The translations under genes were made by a program, and so were the position numbers. Below are positions 62,701-64,000 of a stretch of 64,000 nt of DNA, in pieces. Source of the stretch: Harmothoe impar (Eukaryota > Annelida > Polychaeta > Phyllodocida > Polynoidae); the NCBI GenBank assembly GCA_947462335.1, contig OX381720.1:50295894-50359893 (forward strand), written 5' to 3'. The notes under the pieces are model-generated. The model did no database searches. It was not told the origin of the DNA and was given only the letters and a program-made list of their open reading frames with translations. Numbering within the stretch: the stretch's first letter is position 1; every line of letters begins with the position of its first letter.

Positions 62701-64000
62701 GATATTACAAACAGTAACATGTAGATATCACCAAACGCCCTCCCACAGACACTATCGATGACCTTACACCCTACAATTCACACAATCTGGAACTATAACC
62801 TGATTACGTTGGATGAAGTATACGGCCCGTCCCACTCCTCCATACCGTCAGGGCACCATGGGAATAGAGGATAGTGAGGTTATGGTGTTCTGTGTACCAC
62901 TGGGCAGGTGTCGGGCCCGCTTGTAAGAAGACACCCATTTCTACAGACTACTAACTATCTGTCTGCGACTAGGGTGGGCCTCTCATAGTTGACAGTTTGT
63001 AGCAGGTATTCACGGGCACAGATTAGCACAGTTTAGTCTACACTGACATTTTAAATCTGAAAAGTCTAGACACAATAATCGCACAGATTTTTTCCTTAGT
63101 TTAGACTACAATGTTTCGGATCCACGCTATCACTCAGGGTCATTTCCATTTGGTCTAGCGACTTTTCATAAACTACTTTTGATAAAGATTATTTTGTATG
63201 GCTTGACCTACTATTCTAAACTATAGTTTCAATTACTCCACCTGCGTAACACCATACCACTCAGCCATGACATACACCAATGCTTGATGACTTTTATAGC
63301 CCATGTGTATTATATATAGCCTCATACATTGTGTGTGACTGAATGCGATTTATACCATATCCTGCTTACTGTATTCAGCGACCTATCCCTATTAGGTCAT
63401 CCATGTCAAGCTTTATAACCATGGTCCTATACATAATACAGGCGTGTAGACTCTTATAATAGCTTGGGGGATTTGGATAGAGCTAATATTATCTAGACAT
63501 TTTAATGGACATCAGTGAAAAAGATCAGTGGATCCCCAGCCAGTACTGGTGCTAAAATCGAAATATACATGACTTTTCTTTATATGATTTTGATTTTTGC
63601 TCTGCCCACATCTGTATATGAGCACATTGTATATGTAGTACGATGATGCAGGGTCAGATCGAGGATTTTTTTTAAATTCAACAAAACAGGTAAAGATATA
63701 TCAAAACATTAAAAAACTAATTTTGGGCCCCCTAAATCCGCGCCTGTGGTGTAACATGAGTCAAGTAACATGTCTATGATATAAGTGTATACTGCTGACC
63801 CAACAAACATCCTGACATATTTTACTTAAATGCTGATACAGCCATCCAGACAAAAAGACTGAGCCTTGGAAGTGGAGATTATCTCATTATTTAGGCCTAT
63901 GAAGCTCTGGCTAAAAGCAGACATAAAACACATAAGACACGACTGTTTATTCTGCACCGTATCTACTTCACACATATTACACGTACCCCCCCCCCCCCCC
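62701..64000. other. Non-coding to window end; terminal C run
   Basis: No gene recognised. The window ends in a run of 14 C after ACGTAC, which may be a real tract or an assembly end effect. Confidence 0.4.

Noticed and set aside
63985..64000. Terminal C run as a telomere-like or functional tract
   Set aside because: A simple homopolymer at the window edge; G and C runs are frequent throughout this sequence and may be assembly effects.

Overview
This is eukaryotic, intron-bearing, repeat-rich DNA from an animal. The dispersed repeat families, an errantivirus-like LTR element and a Polinton-type element point to a marine invertebrate, plausibly a mollusc or other lophotrochozoan. The phylum is an inference. 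There are no bacterial features, rRNA genes, convincing tRNA genes or CRISPR arrays.

Layout. 1-2107: non-coding flank with CRE motifs and one short inverted-repeat element. 2114-11093: a compact (8,980 bp) Polinton/Maverick-type element with long terminal inverted repeats (TIRs) and a perfect 6-bp target duplication (CCCATG). It carries a protein with two death-fold domains (minus strand), a protein with a Ser/Ala-rich N-terminus and a PC4-like C-terminus (plus), and a protein-primed family B DNA polymerase (plus, interrupted by one frameshift). I see no integrase, capsid, protease or packaging ATPase. Its TIRs hold arrays of CACGTG, CCGGAAGTGA and TGACGTCA motifs. 11100-16600: non-coding DNA with palindromic MITEs and minisatellites. 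16603-24639: an intact-looking Ty3/Gypsy-type element with an envelope gene, identical 444-bp LTRs, gag, pol reached through a GGGAAAC slippery site next to the gag stop, and env with a signal peptide, furin-type site, fusion-peptide-like segment and membrane anchor. 24640-35500: non-coding, many fold-back elements. 35526-45882: five 3' exons of a host gene for a putative zinc metallopeptidase (HELGH motif; YIL108W/Metallopep-like), with phase-consistent splice sites. Intron 3 begins with about 18 tandem copies of the exon-end/5' splice-site sequence. 45883-64000: the gene's 3' UTR, then non-coding DNA with MITEs, minisatellites and two GC-rich stretches, ending in a C run.

How the parts relate. 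In the Polinton-type element, polymerase, putative ssDNA-binding protein and death-fold protein look like a replication-plus-host-interaction set, while integration probably depended on an integrase from another copy. The LTR element carries what a replicating envelope-bearing retroelement needs, and its identical LTRs imply recent insertion. The host gene is unrelated to both.
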